A DNA stretch of 64,000 nt from Polydactylus sextarius (GCA_016801845.1 CM028912.1:4193001-4257000); one strand, 5' to 3'. Shown: positions 26,497-42,500, counted from the first letter of the stretch. Numbers and translations: made by a program. Notes: a model not told the origin generated them from the sequence alone.

Positions 26497-29361
26497 TCCT
26501 TGGTGACTGTGTGGTCAGTGTGCAGCTGAACACACCCTGAGTGTGTGCTGATCTTGATAAAAACACTTAAGAACCTACACATTTCAGGATTACATTACAA
26601 ACAGTTACATGTATGTCTGCAAACTCACACTCATGTCGACAGCTGACAGTGTTTGTGTAACGCGTGTTCGTAACATAACTCCGTGTTTTATTTAATGATC
26701 TTCGTTTCCAGAAGATGCAGCTTTCATTGGGATCAGCCACAGATTACGATTGTTTGTCGAAGGAGGGTTTAACTTAACAAAATTACAATCTAACGCAAAC
26801 GGAGACGATATCTCTGCAATTAATCTTATCAGGTTGAAAACCGTCAATCTGTGTTTACACAGTGTCACAAGAGTGTCAATAAAACTTTTTAATAAAATGG
26901 TTTAATGACTTGTGGTGGATTTGTAAAAGGTTTGGACTCTGAACCACAATAAATTAATAATTTAAATGATATAATATGACTTTTGGAACCACTTTAACCA
27001 AGATTAATATCACTACTAGTGGCCGCTACTTCCTACAGTTTCCTTTTGTTTTAACACTTTTACTTCTACTACAACGTAATCTGAGACACACCAGGAAGCA
27101 ACAGGATGTTCAAACACCACCTCCACCATTTACTACTCTACAACACACACTCAGACACCAACAACTGCAATTATTTACCAAGAATCTATCTAGTAATGAC
27201 ATTAATTATCATCTTAAACCAAATACAGACACAAATACTCTAAAATACATGATACAGTATGTCCTCCAAAAACCAAAAACATGACATGTTTTATGAGATT
27301 TGACCTTTAACTACTAAATCTAAATCTATTCATCCTTGACTCCAACTTCCACCTATAAGTTGCTCCTAAGATGTCACGACAGCCAACATGAATCTTACAT
27401 ATTTTCAATGCTACGCCATAAAAATGTTGAAATGAAATGTGATAAATATCGGTTATAAAATCTTCATTATAACAGATCATCCTTCAAAACCTGTGAGAGT
27501 TAATGTTTCTGTTCCACTCAGAGAGAAGTTCATTACAATAAATAAGTAATAACATCTTTAAGTTTAACCACTAACATCTCTACAGTTCAACTTTGAATGT
27601 TTTGAGCCAAATTTGTAGTTTAACAGATTTTTTTGTGAAGCCACGGTGACACTGACCTTTGATGTTTACACACCAAAATCTAAACAGTTTATCGATTAGT
27701 CCAGGTCAACATTTATGCCAAATTTGGGAAGTTTCTGTCAAAACATTGTTGAGATATTGAACAGGAAGGTGGATAACCCAAAAATGTAAATCCTGCAGCC
27801 ACAATATCGTTGAATCAAAGACCTCAATGATATCATGTATGTATAAGGACTAAAACAAAGCAGACATTACTTTATCATCTAGATAACCTGAGCTGATAAA
27901 ATCCTAAAATCGTTTAAGTTGACAAAAGCTACAGCTACTTGTTAAATTAATCATAGAGCTGCTTCTGTCTACAACCAAGAAATTGTTTCAAAAACTGCAC
28001 CAGATATGGAGTCATAAATCTGCCAGAGTTATCACTGTAGAAACATTTTGTACCATGTTTGAATGTTGAACATTGTTTAGATGTGTCCACAAAATTGTAT
28101 TTACACCTTTTAAAAATGTTTCCCTCCATGATACATTGAAACAAAGCTTCAGTCATGATATCAGATCAAACTGAATAACTTTATATTCACTGAGATAAAT
28201 TCTGTGCCTCTGAGTTTCTGTCAAACTTGTTATCAAAGATGTGAAACCTGAACATCTGTTCACGACCATAAGCACAGTTTTCTCTAACTCGCTGTGTTTA
28301 GTGCCTCATGTGGTTGTGTTTCTGTCTGTGTGCAACAGACAACTCTTTTCAGATCCCCACCACCACCACCACCACCACCACCACCACCACCACCACCCCA
28401 CCCATCCGGAGGTAGACTGATGACCAGGGGAAGGTTTTAGCGCCACGGCCCTCATCAATCCTGCATTGTTTGGAAGTGGCGGGGCACTAGCCGGCACTAG
28501 CTAATGGGACAGAAGTAAACACTGAATGCCACGATGCTGCTCTGCTCTGCAACAGGGGACGACTATTAATACAGTACGGCGTTTTTTTCTTTCTTTAAAG
28601 GTTGACACAAATATCAATAGTGTTGGTTTGAAGCTACTAGCCAAGTCTGGGGAAAGAAAAAAAAAACATTTTTATAGTGAGACATTAAAACTGTTCATGA
28701 AGACTGTCATACTTTACTGCTGAAGCAACTTGTGTTGATATTTGTACGTGTTAATCTGATGTTGGGGGATTTTCCAGATATTAAAACATGATATGAAGTA
28801 CACAAGTCTTAACAACTCGCTTTGAATTATTTTTGCCTTAAATAACATTTATTAAAATATATTTTTTTTCATTTGGTTCAGCTGATATTAACATAAATAG
28901 CATCAAACATCTGCAGTTGTGTCCAAATTGTCAAATTAGCGACATAATTTCTTAATTTGCAAAATAAAAACATCAAATCGTGATAGGTTTGGGATTTTTT
29001 TATGTATTTGATGCCACTTACATACTTTGTGTTGCTATTATCCAAAAGTTTCATATGAAAATTAGCTCTTTAGAGCAGTTTATAGCAAAGAAAAAAATGT
29101 TTATGGTTGAATGTTGTCACTAGGAAGTGTAGAGATCATCTATTAATTAGATCTAAGTGTGTTTGCTGAGGTGGATGATTCCTCCATCAGATCAGAGTGT
29201 ATTAGTGACCTGGACCAGGAGCAAAGAGCATCCATCAGTTCACAGACAAGGCTTTCAGCGTGAGACTCCGCTCAGATAAACAGTCACCGGCCCCGACACA
29301 CATCGCACACATCTTTCACGTGTGCAGGAATGCACGCAGATAAAAGTTATGGCGATGCAGA

Positions 29362-29437
<76 letters not shown>

Positions 29438-32400
29438 TCATACGACGAGATGTTAACAGTCTGTATAATCAAGTGTCTTCTCATCAACAGAGAAATATAG
29501 CAAATATTTAACTTCATCCGTCAGCGTGACTGATGACGCAGCCTGTTAATGTTAAACATAAAAATAACAACTGATGTCACCTGTGAATAACAAATAACTT
29601 ATTTCATATACGTCCAGAATTATTGTGTATACGTGTATGTATTTTTCATGTGATTTAGTCGAACTGACCCTTTAAATTTGGCAGCAAACAGGAACGAAGA
29701 CTCATTATTCAAAACATGAGGTTACTTTTTAGTCTGATTTGATCATATTTCTTCCATTTAAGGAGTAACACACACACATGAACCTTATTTAGACTCTATT
29801 ATAACACAAGTTTATTAAGTTTACTGATCATATTTGAATTTAAACCATATTTTCTGATCATTTATTCCTTCATAGCTCACGTGAAAGTCTTAACGTTGCT
29901 CAAATTTGTTTCCTCCTAAAAATACTTTAATCTTCTTGTAAAACATGAGACACAACCAGTCACGATGCAGAAATACATCGACCCTCTCCACAACCGACCT
30001 CACGGTCGACTCACCTTCGTCGCAGGTCTTCAGCGACTGTTGCTCGGCAGCTGAACAGGTAGGCTCTCAGCGACTGGAGCTGCTGACGGAGACGCAGCAC
30101 GGTGCTCAGAGGCTCACAGTGTTCGTACAGACAAGGGTTGAGCTGCTGGACGTCGAGAAGAGGCTCCTCGTACACAAACTCCAGGAATTCTTTGGCCTGT
30201 TTCGACACCTGGAGGAAACGGTCAGAGTCTCCATCAACATCAGTGAACCATGACACATATAAACTGTTGATCAGAGGTGGTTTGGACACATACATGTTGT
30301 TTCACCTCCATCTTTGTGCTAAGCTATGCTAACATCTTTTAGCTGTAGCTTCATATTTAGTTGATGATCATTAAAACATCAGAAAGTCAATACCTACATT
30401 TTCCAAAATGTCAAACTATTTATCCTCATCTGCAGCGATCTGCACTGAAATAAAATTCAGCTAAAAAAATAATCTTAAATTAAAACAATGCTATGCTGTT
30501 GCTATGTTGTTTGCTGCTGCCGTTATTGTTTCCTCATACTACACTATTTATTCATTTTACAGGCTTCTCTTTATATAGAGTATTTATTATGTTATATCTT
30601 GTACTTTTCTTATTTGAAACATATTTATGTTTTGATGTTGTTGTCTCATACTGATGTTTGCACAGTTTTATAGTGTTTGTGACAAATGAAATCTTCCAAC
30701 TTGAACTTGAACTTGTGTTGCTTGACAATGTTTTTGAATCAATCTTCATCACTTCGCAATCATATAACCAACTTTTTCCACATTTGATAACTTTGAATTC
30801 GATTTGATTTTTTTGCTTTTCAGCTCAGAAGTGCAGTAGATTTACTGGTATTGAAATATGAAGTTGCTGATATAATTCAAACTATTATGGCAATAATTAG
30901 ACATAGCAACACACAAATAGACACAAATAAACCAACAAATAAATACTTGATTGATCAGCTAATAGTTAAAAGTGATGAGTGAAAAGTTTAAGGCTCTTTA
31001 CAGACACATCAACCTGTTGTTTAGGAAAATGATGAATCTGCTGATGTGGAACATCCTTCATCACCAGTTGTTATGAAAACAAGACGTTGGGTAAGTCTTG
31101 TAAAACAGTGTTTTAAATAAACTCTCAGTTCACTTACTAAGTTATCAGTACTTCAGTTTATGTGTAGGGACCCTATTCATGCTACTGCTGAAGTGAAGTG
31201 ATATTTTGAGCTTTATTAGTGGTTAAAAAATGACAATTTAGATACGTTTGGCTGACTGCCCCATTTACTTTCATTGTTAACTATTTGGTTGTGAAAACAA
31301 AAGACGATCAAACTCGATATTACTTCAACCAACGTAAAATATCTCTTGAAGTGGTGTTTGACTTGTATTCATGGTGAAATAAACTCTGGGTTAAAATTAC
31401 TCTGAACTATCACTTTAATGACAAATTTGATTTGAAGAAAATGAAACTCTCTGTAAAGTCACTAATCGTTCAGATGCACTAGAAATTGAGGACCACGTGT
31501 TATGAGGCACTGAATAAAACAGCTGCTCTTTAATGTTAAACAGTTCCTCTGAATAACTTTCCTACCTTGTGCTTGCTGGTGTCCCAGTTGTGCAGCAGTC
31601 GAGCTGGGATGAGGAAGGAGTTGTCCTGATGGCAGTTCTGACAGTAATACCAGCCGCTGTAGTAACAGACCTTCGCCTTTCCCCTGGACAGACCGACTGG
31701 ACGCTGACAACCTGAGGGGGGAAGATCAGTGGGTTAGAGCATGAGTGTGTTTGATTAAATGCTAATAACACAGTTAAAGTAGTAGATGATGCTTTATGGC
31801 GAATAAACGCTTCTTTAAATGTGGAAACCAATTAAACCATCAAATCTATTTAGAAGGTGTCAAAAACTGAAGCAACAATCTTCAATTTCAATAATGAACA
31901 AGTGCAAATGATCTCTTTTGGTTTTATTTGTTGTTGGATCCATACATGAAGCTTTTCGTCTCCATTTATGAGACCAAAGTGACTAATTGGTCTAAAAGTG
32001 TTGCACAACTTTCAAACAGTCGTCTGCAGCAGACAGAGGAAGAGTCAAGATCAGGAGAAAACAAAGGTTAAACAAATAACTTTGTTGTTAATATGTGTCA
32101 GTTTATTGCCCCTCACTAAATACCACACTAATCCAGCTGGATAACCCTGTGGATAATAAACAAGATAGTCTCGTTTTAAAAGAAAACTTTGACCTCAATC
32201 AGGCGACATGAGGCATCGTGACCCAAAAAAAAAACACCCATTTAATCGCATCAATTAGAGAAATGTTAACTAATAATATGTTTAGGTGTTTATGTTTTTA
32301 TTTATCTATTTAGCTTTTTTAGCTCGATACAATAAAGTTACAACAGTTTTCTCTAAATCTACACTCAGGTTACAGACAAAATTACTTTTTTTTCCTTACA

Positions 32401-35400
32401 TGTACACAAAAAAAAAAAAAAGTTTTGGATCGTTGTCCTGAGTTTTACCTCACAGGCAGGTTGTGCGTCACCTGACATGATCCTACAAACACAACTCAGA
32501 GCCAAAACATCAGTTATATTCTGATTTATTGGAGACGATGTCAAATTATTATCGAGTTATTAAAACAGGCGTCTGACAATTTTTTGACACAGGAATTTTC
32601 TGCAACTTTCCAAAACCAACATTTACTCATTCATTCATGCGCAGGTAAGAGTTCAGGTAAACAGTAATCTCATAATCCTTTTTTTTTTTTTTTTTTAATT
32701 TGTTAGACAAAAACCCAAACTGACAGACAAGAGAAACACTGTGAAAAGACCGTGAGTCATATAATCACCACATTTAAATAAATGTTTCCTCTTGTCTCGC
32801 TCCTGACAGCTGGTATTTTCACCCTCAGTGTTGCCTTCAGGAACAGTTTTTACTGACCTACACCAAACTCATACTATATTTAGGTTTTTAAACAGTCTTG
32901 GCGCACGGCACACGTGTGGTTTAAAAACCCTTTAGTTACAGTAAATGATCCATCTTTATGTCTCATTTGTGTGTTCATGAAGTGATGATGTTCGGCCACG
33001 ATGAGCAGTTTCATCGTGATGCGTCGTTTATAAAATAAAAGTCATTTATTTTGCAGGAGCAGAAGTTTGTTCTGTATTTTTTCCTCTCATGTCATCAATA
33101 CACAGTGAATTTACCGAGTAAGATTCATTTGAAGTGGGATTATTTCAAATTAGATAACAGACTCTTGGTTCTTCTACTAGTCACAACAGCAGATTTTAAG
33201 ACCAAAGTGTTTTTGCAGAACTAAAAGACCATCAGATCTTCTGCTCTATTCAGCTTGACTTCTTCCCCACTGTCTGCTTTGTCTGCCAGACTCTTTAAAG
33301 CTCATTCTTCACCCAAACACCTGGACCTGCTCTATGATCTTTCACACACACACACACAACCAGTTGAATGCCACAACACTGACAGGTGTCCCTTATCCAC
33401 ACAATCTGGGACGGACGTGGGGCCTGGAGGGAACAGTGAAGGGAGGTGGAGAAGAAAAGACACCTGAGATTTTTATCTTTTTTTTTTTTTTTTTTTTTTC
33501 AAAAACAGAAAATATAGAGAAGGACGTGCATCAGCCTGTTTGTCGTTGGTGCTTCAACATAAGGAAAAGACGTCGCAGACTGGAAAAAAAAGAGAAATTA
33601 AAAAAAAAAAAAAACATAGGACAGAATGACTATCTAAAGAGACTATCAACAGATCAGAAGAAGAAAAAGAAGTGAATGAAAGAGAAGAAGAGCGAGATCA
33701 AACGAGGGCAGATAAAGGCAGACAATAAACAGAAGTTAGTCCGGCTACTTCTCTATCACAGACGAAAATCTGACGTATGAATGAGACTAATCAGCACCGA
33801 GCTGGATTCCTGATTTATCTGCTCAAGGAAAATAAAATAAAACTGTTTGTTGCAGCCAAACAGAGACTGAATAATGGTTAGAGATGATAATTATTTCAAC
33901 TTAAAAGAGAAAAATCCTTAAACGTTTTAAACATTGTACACACACACTAGTTAAAATATTGAACTTTTATTATAATTTATATCTTATTTTAGTTGTTTTG
34001 TCTTTTAATTTTGTTAAATATGATGCAGATTGTACAGGTTTTCACTTTTACTTCACTACATTTCCTAACTTATGGATGGATGGAGAAAAAATACCAATAT
34101 GAACCAGACATTTAGTGAACAAGAACAACTTTAGTACTTTAGTTCAGACTCAAGACATTGTCTATGAAGATTGTTGTAGCTCCATGTTTTAAAGTGCTGG
34201 ATAAACTTCATAATATTCTTCTGTTTTTATTAACACTTGTACTTGTACTTTTACTTTCTACACTTAAGTACATTTAATTATAGATTATTTGTCATACTTA
34301 AGTACAGTAAATACTAGATACTTTAAGACTTTTATTTGAGAATCATTCTGGTCTCTGACTTGAATAGCAAAGACTTGAACTGTACTTCTACTCTAGTGTG
34401 TACTTCTACTCTAGTGTCTGTACTTCTACTCTAGTGTCTGTACTTCTACTCTAGTGTCTGTACTTCTACTCTAGTGTCTGTACTTCTACTCTAGTGTCTC
34501 TACTTCTACTGGGACTTTCAGGTACTTTATGCATCACTGGTTGTGAGAGACAGATGAAAATCTCAAGCCTCTTTCTCAGCAGTTTCTCCAGAGACTGAGA
34601 TTACTTAAGAGTGCAGGAGGTTGCCAGCTCTGGTGTTAAATCTGTAACTCTCCTATCAGTCATATGAACCTCATCCTGAGCATCATATTGGCTCCTTGAG
34701 AATGAGCTCCCGTCTGAGCTCCGCTTATTTTACTTTTACCAAGAACAGACTTCCATGTCAGGGGCTTTTTGATGAGCAACTTGGGCTTTTAACTTAAATG
34801 TTCATAAGAATGTGGGTTAAACCGTATAAACAGCATCTACACCAGTGAGACATCCAGTCACAATGTCAGACCACGTCCAGATGTGGTCTGGATGCTCACA
34901 TTTCCTGATTGTCATTTTCTCTGTTTAGGACGTTTGTGCCAAACGTGGCTGTAATCTATAAATTATCAGCATCTATTTTCACCACTTTCTAAAGTTTGAA
35001 CAATGGACATCTGTTTTCTCTTTGGTTGAAACTATTTCTTGTGGATAAGATGGGGAAAAAAAATGACAAACAACAAAAGTCTTATCTTCTTGAAGTAACC
35101 ATGATGGAATACATATGTGTAACTCAGATCTAGGTAGAGGCTAATTACAGCAGTGAGCTCATGCCGTTGTTGGGGTGGATGCTTTTTCAACAAACCACAG
35201 ACCACTGATTGGGAGCCAGCAGGCAGAGGGGATGGTCAACAGGCAGAGAAATACTATGTCACTTCGAGGAAACAGCTGACCACCGGGCAGGATTTCAGGC
35301 CAAACTGTGGCTTCGAAATCTACTCTGCCTGCTGCCGGGAGCAGAGGAACAAAGACACATATGTACGAAGCCTGAAATCGCTCGCAAACTAAATAACAAC

Positions 35401-38400
35401 GTTTAACCTTAACCTCAAATTCTATATCATGACGACGAGAAGCGAACACACCCACACACACACACACACACGGAGGCAGAAGTACTGCTACCACATCTGA
35501 AGGACTCTATAATGTGCTCTGCACAGAAACACAAGTGGTAAAGTTTGAGCAGATGATATATAGATGAAGAAATGACACCAAGTGTATAAATCTGACGCTG
35601 ACCTGATTCTGACCAAAACCTCAACAAGCAGCAAAATTACAGACGGCGCTGTGGGAATTCTCACCAACGAGCAGAGAGAAACCGAGACACACAGCAGGAC
35701 CTCAAACATACGTATAAAGAATAAAGTTTATAGTAGAAATTGAATTAGGTGGTTTGGAACTTTTACTTTATTTATATTATCACTAATAAAGGTTTTAAAA
35801 AGAAATATTTTTATCCCTGAGGTTGAAGTGGTGCTGGTTTTTAATGCACTGCCTAAGTTTAACAGGTGTTTATAAAAGTAAGGCTCATCTGATGTGGAAT
35901 ATTTGAGGATGATGTTGATATTGGACGGTAAAATCATTCTGATAATCGCTTAATCATATGATATTCTTCATATATGTAAATATACAAACGTCTGATATCT
36001 CAAATAGGTTCCAACACTTCGTACAAAGACACATACTGGGTAAATAATGCAGCATTCAGAGAAACTCCTGAAAAACCTTTATAAAATGATAATAAAAGTA
36101 ATCGTAGATTAAAAAAGGACAAATCTGTACCAATGAGATGAGCTACTTAACCGTGTACCACATAAAATCAGTTCGAGGTCAGTAAGCACAACCAGAATTA
36201 ATACATCAGGTGCACTGTCGATTTTTGAAAAAATTAAAAGGGTTTGCACTTTATAGTCCGAAAAATACAGTAACAGTAATAATGATGTTGATCTAATATC
36301 AACTAGTTACAGGGTCAGAACTTTGTAAACAAACAAAACATTAGAGACAATAACTAACAACTAACTAACTTGACTATTGTCTCAGTTAAAAGTTTATGTT
36401 TCAACTAAACTAATAAAAAACATTATACTTGTTGTAAAGACAGTTGATTTGGGCCAATAACTGATACCGACACCATTTTTTCTTTACTTTTCAGTGATGT
36501 TATTATGTTTTATTCTTATTTATTCCACAAAGAAACTAAATAACTGAATAGTTGTAAAGTAACTGAGCTCATCATTACACTATGTTCATGAAAACAATCT
36601 TTAATAACTTTAATAATGTGTGCATGACACCTTTCAGCTTCCTACGTCATACTATAGACGTGTGCAGACACTTTTACCTGTGTGTTGCCTCTGAATCTAA
36701 ACGTTTGACCGGATGTAACCAGAATTAGGACACGGACATCAGTGTAACCTCAGGAGTCGACACACCAGCGACCGCCGCAACTAATCTGATCACAGCTGTG
36801 ATTTCCAGCGAAGACCAAACTCACACCACAGCTTCCGAAGTTGTGCGTTAAACCATAAATGAAGTAGCTGCCTGAGCCAGTAACAAATTATATTTTAAGA
36901 CTTCATAAAAAATGTTGCAGAGGATCATCAACGGGTTACTGAACCGAGCCAAAACACAGTTAAAACAGAGGTTAGGAGATACAGGAAAAGACGTAAAAAC
37001 AATAATGAAAGACGCCACACTCATTTCCCTCTTTACTCAACCTCACACTGAAAACCAACTGCTGCTGGTTTAGCAAATATTGAACTGAGGAAACTGACAT
37101 TTCAACGACTGATCAGATGTGAAGAAGCGTGAAGGAGATTACATCAAACTGCATCCAAATAAAAAAAAATAAAATAAAAAAAACTATTACTCAAAAAGAT
37201 TTAACTTTGCCAGTGAAATGAAAAGAAGAGTGATGAATATTGGCAGCACATTCTTTGGTCAGATGAAACCAAAATAAATTTGTTTGGATCTGACAAAGTC
37301 CAGCATGTTTGGTCAGGACGACCACAGAGAGAAAACAGAGCCAACAGTGAAACATGGAGGGTGGGGGGGCTGATATTGAACTACATTTATAGACGACTAT
37401 ATGGATGTTAAGTTTGTTTATTCTCTCAGCTTTAAGAGGCTTTTTGAAGTGTGTACGTTGACTTGAGTCTAACAGAATACCTTCAATATTACATTTTGTT
37501 CTATAATATGAACCTTTATTTATATTTTACTTGTCAAACATTTGTATGTTTCATTCTTCTTGGTCTTTTACTGAAAACAGTTTCTCAGATTTTTATGGTC
37601 AACGAGGAGGAAATGCCTCTGAAAGGGCCTGGCAACTTTAATGGGACGAGTTAGTCAGCAGTTGTTTCTATCAGATTAAAACAGGATTGATTGCAGCTTT
37701 TCTACATCACACTGTTGTGTTCGCTATCCGAGGAAACATTATAGACGGCAGCTACAACACGACGAAACGATGTATGTTTTATATGAGAGGTTTTATCCTT
37801 GTTAATGTACAAAAAGAGAAAAAAGTTTAGAGCTCACAGCGTCGGTGAGTTTCGGTCACAAAAGGAGGTGTTTCATAACCGATGCCGATGTTGAACCAGT
37901 GTTAATGTTTACAAAAGGAAACAAATAAAAAATAATTTTCAGCAACAACCATCTGGTGTTTTACAGTTTCCTGCTACAAAAGCCAGTAGCCGTTGTAACT
38001 CTCAATGCCTGGAAGTGGGATGTGTTTGAAAAGAACCTATTTTTATATGTTTTGTTATTGCTACGTAGCCAAAGTTAGCTTCAACAGATGTTTATTTACC
38101 GATCCTGCCAAGAGCACCAGCCATTGTTGCTTTTACAACACGAGAAGTAACGACTGTGACTTTGTGACTGGAACATGTTCGAGTGTTAAAAAAAAAAAAA
38201 AACACACACAAAATGAATGAATAAAAGATAATTTAGTATTGTTTAATCACGTTAAGATGAATTGATTAACAACAATTCTGAAATTCTGTTTAAACTGAAT
38301 CCACCTTCATCTGTCAGAAAATGTTGACATTTTAATTAATTTGGACAAAAAAGAAACACAAGATATAATCAATAGATTAATCAACAGTTAAACTACATCA

Positions 38401-39088
38401 CAATATAATGTAAAATAAAGTGCATTGTATGTAACATGTTTTTACAGTAGTTTCTCCAACATATGTTTTGTTTGCATTTATGTTCTGCTGTTTCTGCTGC
38501 AGTAACAGTTGAATTACCAAATTAATAAAGTCTAATTTAATCTAAATTAATGTGTTATTACACAATACAAAACATATGAGTATCACTCACAGTTACACGT
38601 GATATTGGCTCTACAAACTTCACACCCAAAATCTGGAAACTGATGATGAGAAATTACTTGTTTTTTATTATAATCGTAGCTTTTTTTTGTTGTTGTTTTC
38701 AAAGATTTTCACAGTAACAATTAACACTTTCTGCTTTCCAACTTGTTCTTTCATTATCAGCGAGTAACAACTGCGTTCTCCACTCGGCTCTGATCTTTTA
38801 TGGGTCTTTCTGGGACGAAGAAGAGAAAGGAGGACGGAGGGAAAGATGAATGGGAATTCAAACGCAGCTCAAAGGTCCACCGATTGTACTGCGGCTCTCT
38901 GTAGTGAGAGAGGGTCACTTTGACCTCCCCCGGGGTGAGTGTGAGGTGGAGAGAGAGAGGGAGAGAGACATAGAGAGAGAGATAAAGAGAAAGAGAGAGA
39001 GAGCGAGGGATGGCATCGGGGCAAAAAGGGGCTCATGCTTTCATCTGCCCGACGCTGGTTCAAACCACCACACCTCTGAGGGGACACT

Positions 39089-39136
<48 letters not shown>

Positions 39137-39262
39137 TTATGTACACGTGTGTGAATTAAAACTGAAAAGACGAGCGAGGACTGAGCTTTGATGTGTCTCA
39201 TTCACACCGACCAAACACTCAAATGAAAATGTGCACAAATAGAGAGTCCTATGAGTAAGACA

Positions 39263-39297
<35 letters not shown>

Positions 39298-39483
39298 ACA
39301 GAGAGAGAGAGAGAGAAACTGTCTTCTATCTTTTGATGTGAACTCACCACCTACTTCCTCGATTCCCTCATATCTACTGATTCCCTCTTCATTCACCCCG
39401 TCAGATTCACATGGACCGTCGGGGGCCTGAGAATGTGCTCCAGTGTAACGACAGGGGTCACCAAACCTGAGGACACACTCACA

Positions 39484-39528
<45 letters not shown>

Positions 39529-42500
39529 GTGAGGAGAGTCACGGTCTTCAAACAAACTGAAACCTTTTCCTTCAAAAGGAATCAAAAAAACGCAACAACT
39601 CCCATGTGTAATTAGTTGAATACATTTTACATTTTGATGTTAAATAACCAATCACTCGATATGTATGTATGGACGTAGCATGCATATGCAAAAAGGGCAG
39701 ACTTGAAACAAGTTCAAAGAGAAATGAGCTGAAACTAAAGTGGCCTAGTGAACGCCGCACGTTTAAGACGCCACCATCAAGAGATCTGGTTTAGATTCGA
39801 GGTTTCATATACGAATAATCAGATATAAACTCACGTTAACATCAGGTGGTTCATGTTTCTGATGAACTGATCAGCAGCTCACACACTTTTCTATTTGGGA
39901 ACATGTTTCCCTTTTTTTTCTTTTTCTTGTTTAAGAACTAAACTGTCAAACTTTACAAAGTAGTTCAATCCTGCAAATATTCATCAAAAACAGACGTCGT
40001 CATCCAACGCTTCATGTCTAGATTCATTTACAAGACACTTATATTAACAGACATAATCAACAACTCAATCCCATCACTGGTAAATTCAATAATTACACTG
40101 AATAATATAATAACTAAAAAAAACATCGTTCTGAATTTATGTGGTCTGATTTTCTCTTTCAAGTTGTGCAACTTCAACTTTATTTGAACCCAAATTTACC
40201 TGGTTTTACATTCATGAGCTGAATTCAAGTTCAAGTTCAAAACAAATTCAGATGCTGAAATCCAAGACACATAACTGAGGCTGCGTTGAATCGATCTGAC
40301 GTCCGGCCACTGTGGATCTATTAAGAAGTGGATAATGCATCGGGACCTGGCGCCGGATTCGTTCTGATGACAGTCGCCTGCTCGGTGCTGATAAGAGCAC
40401 GACTCCCTCACACTTATATAATCAGAGGGTTCGTCTAGACTTTATAAAAGTTATTGGACTTAATGAATCAAATTCTGATAATAAAAAGTAGTAATTTTAC
40501 ATGATCACTGTTTAATGAATGTACTGTTTCCAATGATTATGTGTAGTTTTTTTTTTTTTTTTTGCTTTTCAGCTCAGAAGTGCAGTAGATTTAGTGGTAT
40601 TGAAATATGAAGTTGCTGATATAATTCAAACTATTATGGCAATAATTAGACATAACAACACAAATAGACACAAATAAACCAACAAATAAATACTTGATTG
40701 ATCAGCTAATAGTTAAAAGTGATGAGTGAAAAGTTTAAGGCTCTTCACAGACATATGAACCTGTTGTTTAGGAAAATGATGAATCTGCTGATGTGGAACA
40801 TCCTTCATCACCAGTTGTTATAAAACCAGACATTGGGTAAGTCTTGTAAAACAGTGTTTTTAATAAACTCTCAGTTCACTTACTAAGTTATCAGTGCTTC
40901 AATTTATGTGTAGGGACCCTATTCATGCTACTGCTGAAGTGAAGTGATATTTTGAGCTTTATTAGTGGTTAAAAAATGACAGTTTAGATACATTTGGCTG
41001 ACTGCCCCATTTACTTTCATTGTTAACTATTTGGTTGTGAAACTTGATATTACTTCAACCAACGTAAAATATCTGTTGAGGGGGAGTTTGACTCGTATTC
41101 ATGGTGAAATAAACACCAGGTTCAAATTACTCTAGACTATCGCTTTAGTTTGTTTATTTAGATTTAGTGGTATTGAAATATGAAGTTGCTCATATAATTC
41201 ATATTATTATGGCAATAATTAGATACAACAACAAACAAAAAGACACAAGAACCAAGTAAATAAATACTTGATTGATCAGTTGATAGTTTAAGTGCTTAGA
41301 TCAATGTACAATGACGTAATAAACTGTGTTTTTACAAATAACTTGATAAGAATATTTAGTGCATAAACTTCAAGAAAATACAGAAAATGGCCTTTAAAAG
41401 TTGCTCAAGTTGATGTCATAGAGCTTTTTAAATTTTTCACTGCATCTTCAGTATTAGCTCCAACTTTACTGGAGGAAATGTTTTCTTTTTTACAAGATAC
41501 AAGAGCCAGAGGAGGTCAGCAAGTAGAGAAACAACAAAGAAGGAAATTCACATTAACACTACAAAGTTATTGAGAGTGAGATTTCAATTTTAAAAAAGTA
41601 TCACAACAGAAAGAAAACATGGAAATTATAACTGTAAAACTTCTGATACTATTACCTACCATGATTTTAAATGCAGATTTAAGGTGCTGGATTTAAACGG
41701 TGCAAAATAGTTTTTAGTTTTTTTTTTTTCCAAGATCTGCTAAGTAACACTGCAGGAGACTAAGAAGGGATACAGTCAAATAAATAAAATGGGGGCAGAG
41801 GGAGAGAAATGGAGACAAAAAGAGGGAAAGGCTGCGAGTCTGAATGAACTGGTGAAAGGAAAATAGAAAGAAAGAGAGGAAAAGGAGGGAAATAAACGGA
41901 CTGAGTGAGCAGAGGTGTGCTCTGTATAGAAAATGGACGTATCCAGCTGTCCCTCACATCCAGCTCGACCCACAAACCCTTCAATCAAACAACTGTGATC
42001 AGGCCTGACCACTGCAGCATCCCCAGGCCGCTTTCATTTGCTCTCATTCATTCATTCATTCATTCATCCATTTTTCCTCTCCTCCGGTGCTTTAAGCCTA
42101 CCAATTATCATCAGTTGCCCCCAGACGGCCTCTGTCCTTGTTCCTGTTTCAGCTGGCCTTTCAAACAGCCTTTGCATTAATAAGCCAGTTGTTACAAATA
42201 AAAAGGGAGGTGAGCGGTGATTATTCAAAGCCCTCCTGAGTGAGAGAGAGAGAGAGGAAGCCCATGTTTCACACCCAGGGAGAGTAAAAGCACCGCCTGC
42301 CATTTATGGGGCTGTCCAAGGGCCCCGGTCTGGAGACCAAGAGGAATAATAATGGAGGAGGAGAGAGGCTGTAATGGTCCTGGATATGAGAAAGGATGGA
42401 GACTAAATCCTGAGCAAACACTGACAGGAAAAGGTAGATGCACTTTAAAAAGACAGCGTCTATTACATACTGTATCTGTTTAACAAGATAAACATAAATT

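Larger units (their letters stand above)
25562..30014. other. plekhm3 intron between coding exons 4 and 5
   Basis: About 4.5 kb. GT and CA arrays at 26,191-26,218 and about 26,429-26,492; a dispersed repeat relic at about 27,640-27,785; an ACC trinucleotide array at 28,358-28,397; a 72-bp AC array at 29,363-29,434. A unique block at about 29,160-29,350 has no coding frame. No gene seen. Confidence 0.85.

Noticed and set aside
28306..28497. Minus-strand frame with a poly-Trp run
   Set aside because: It is the ACC trinucleotide repeat read in one frame; poly-Trp of this length is not a believable protein.
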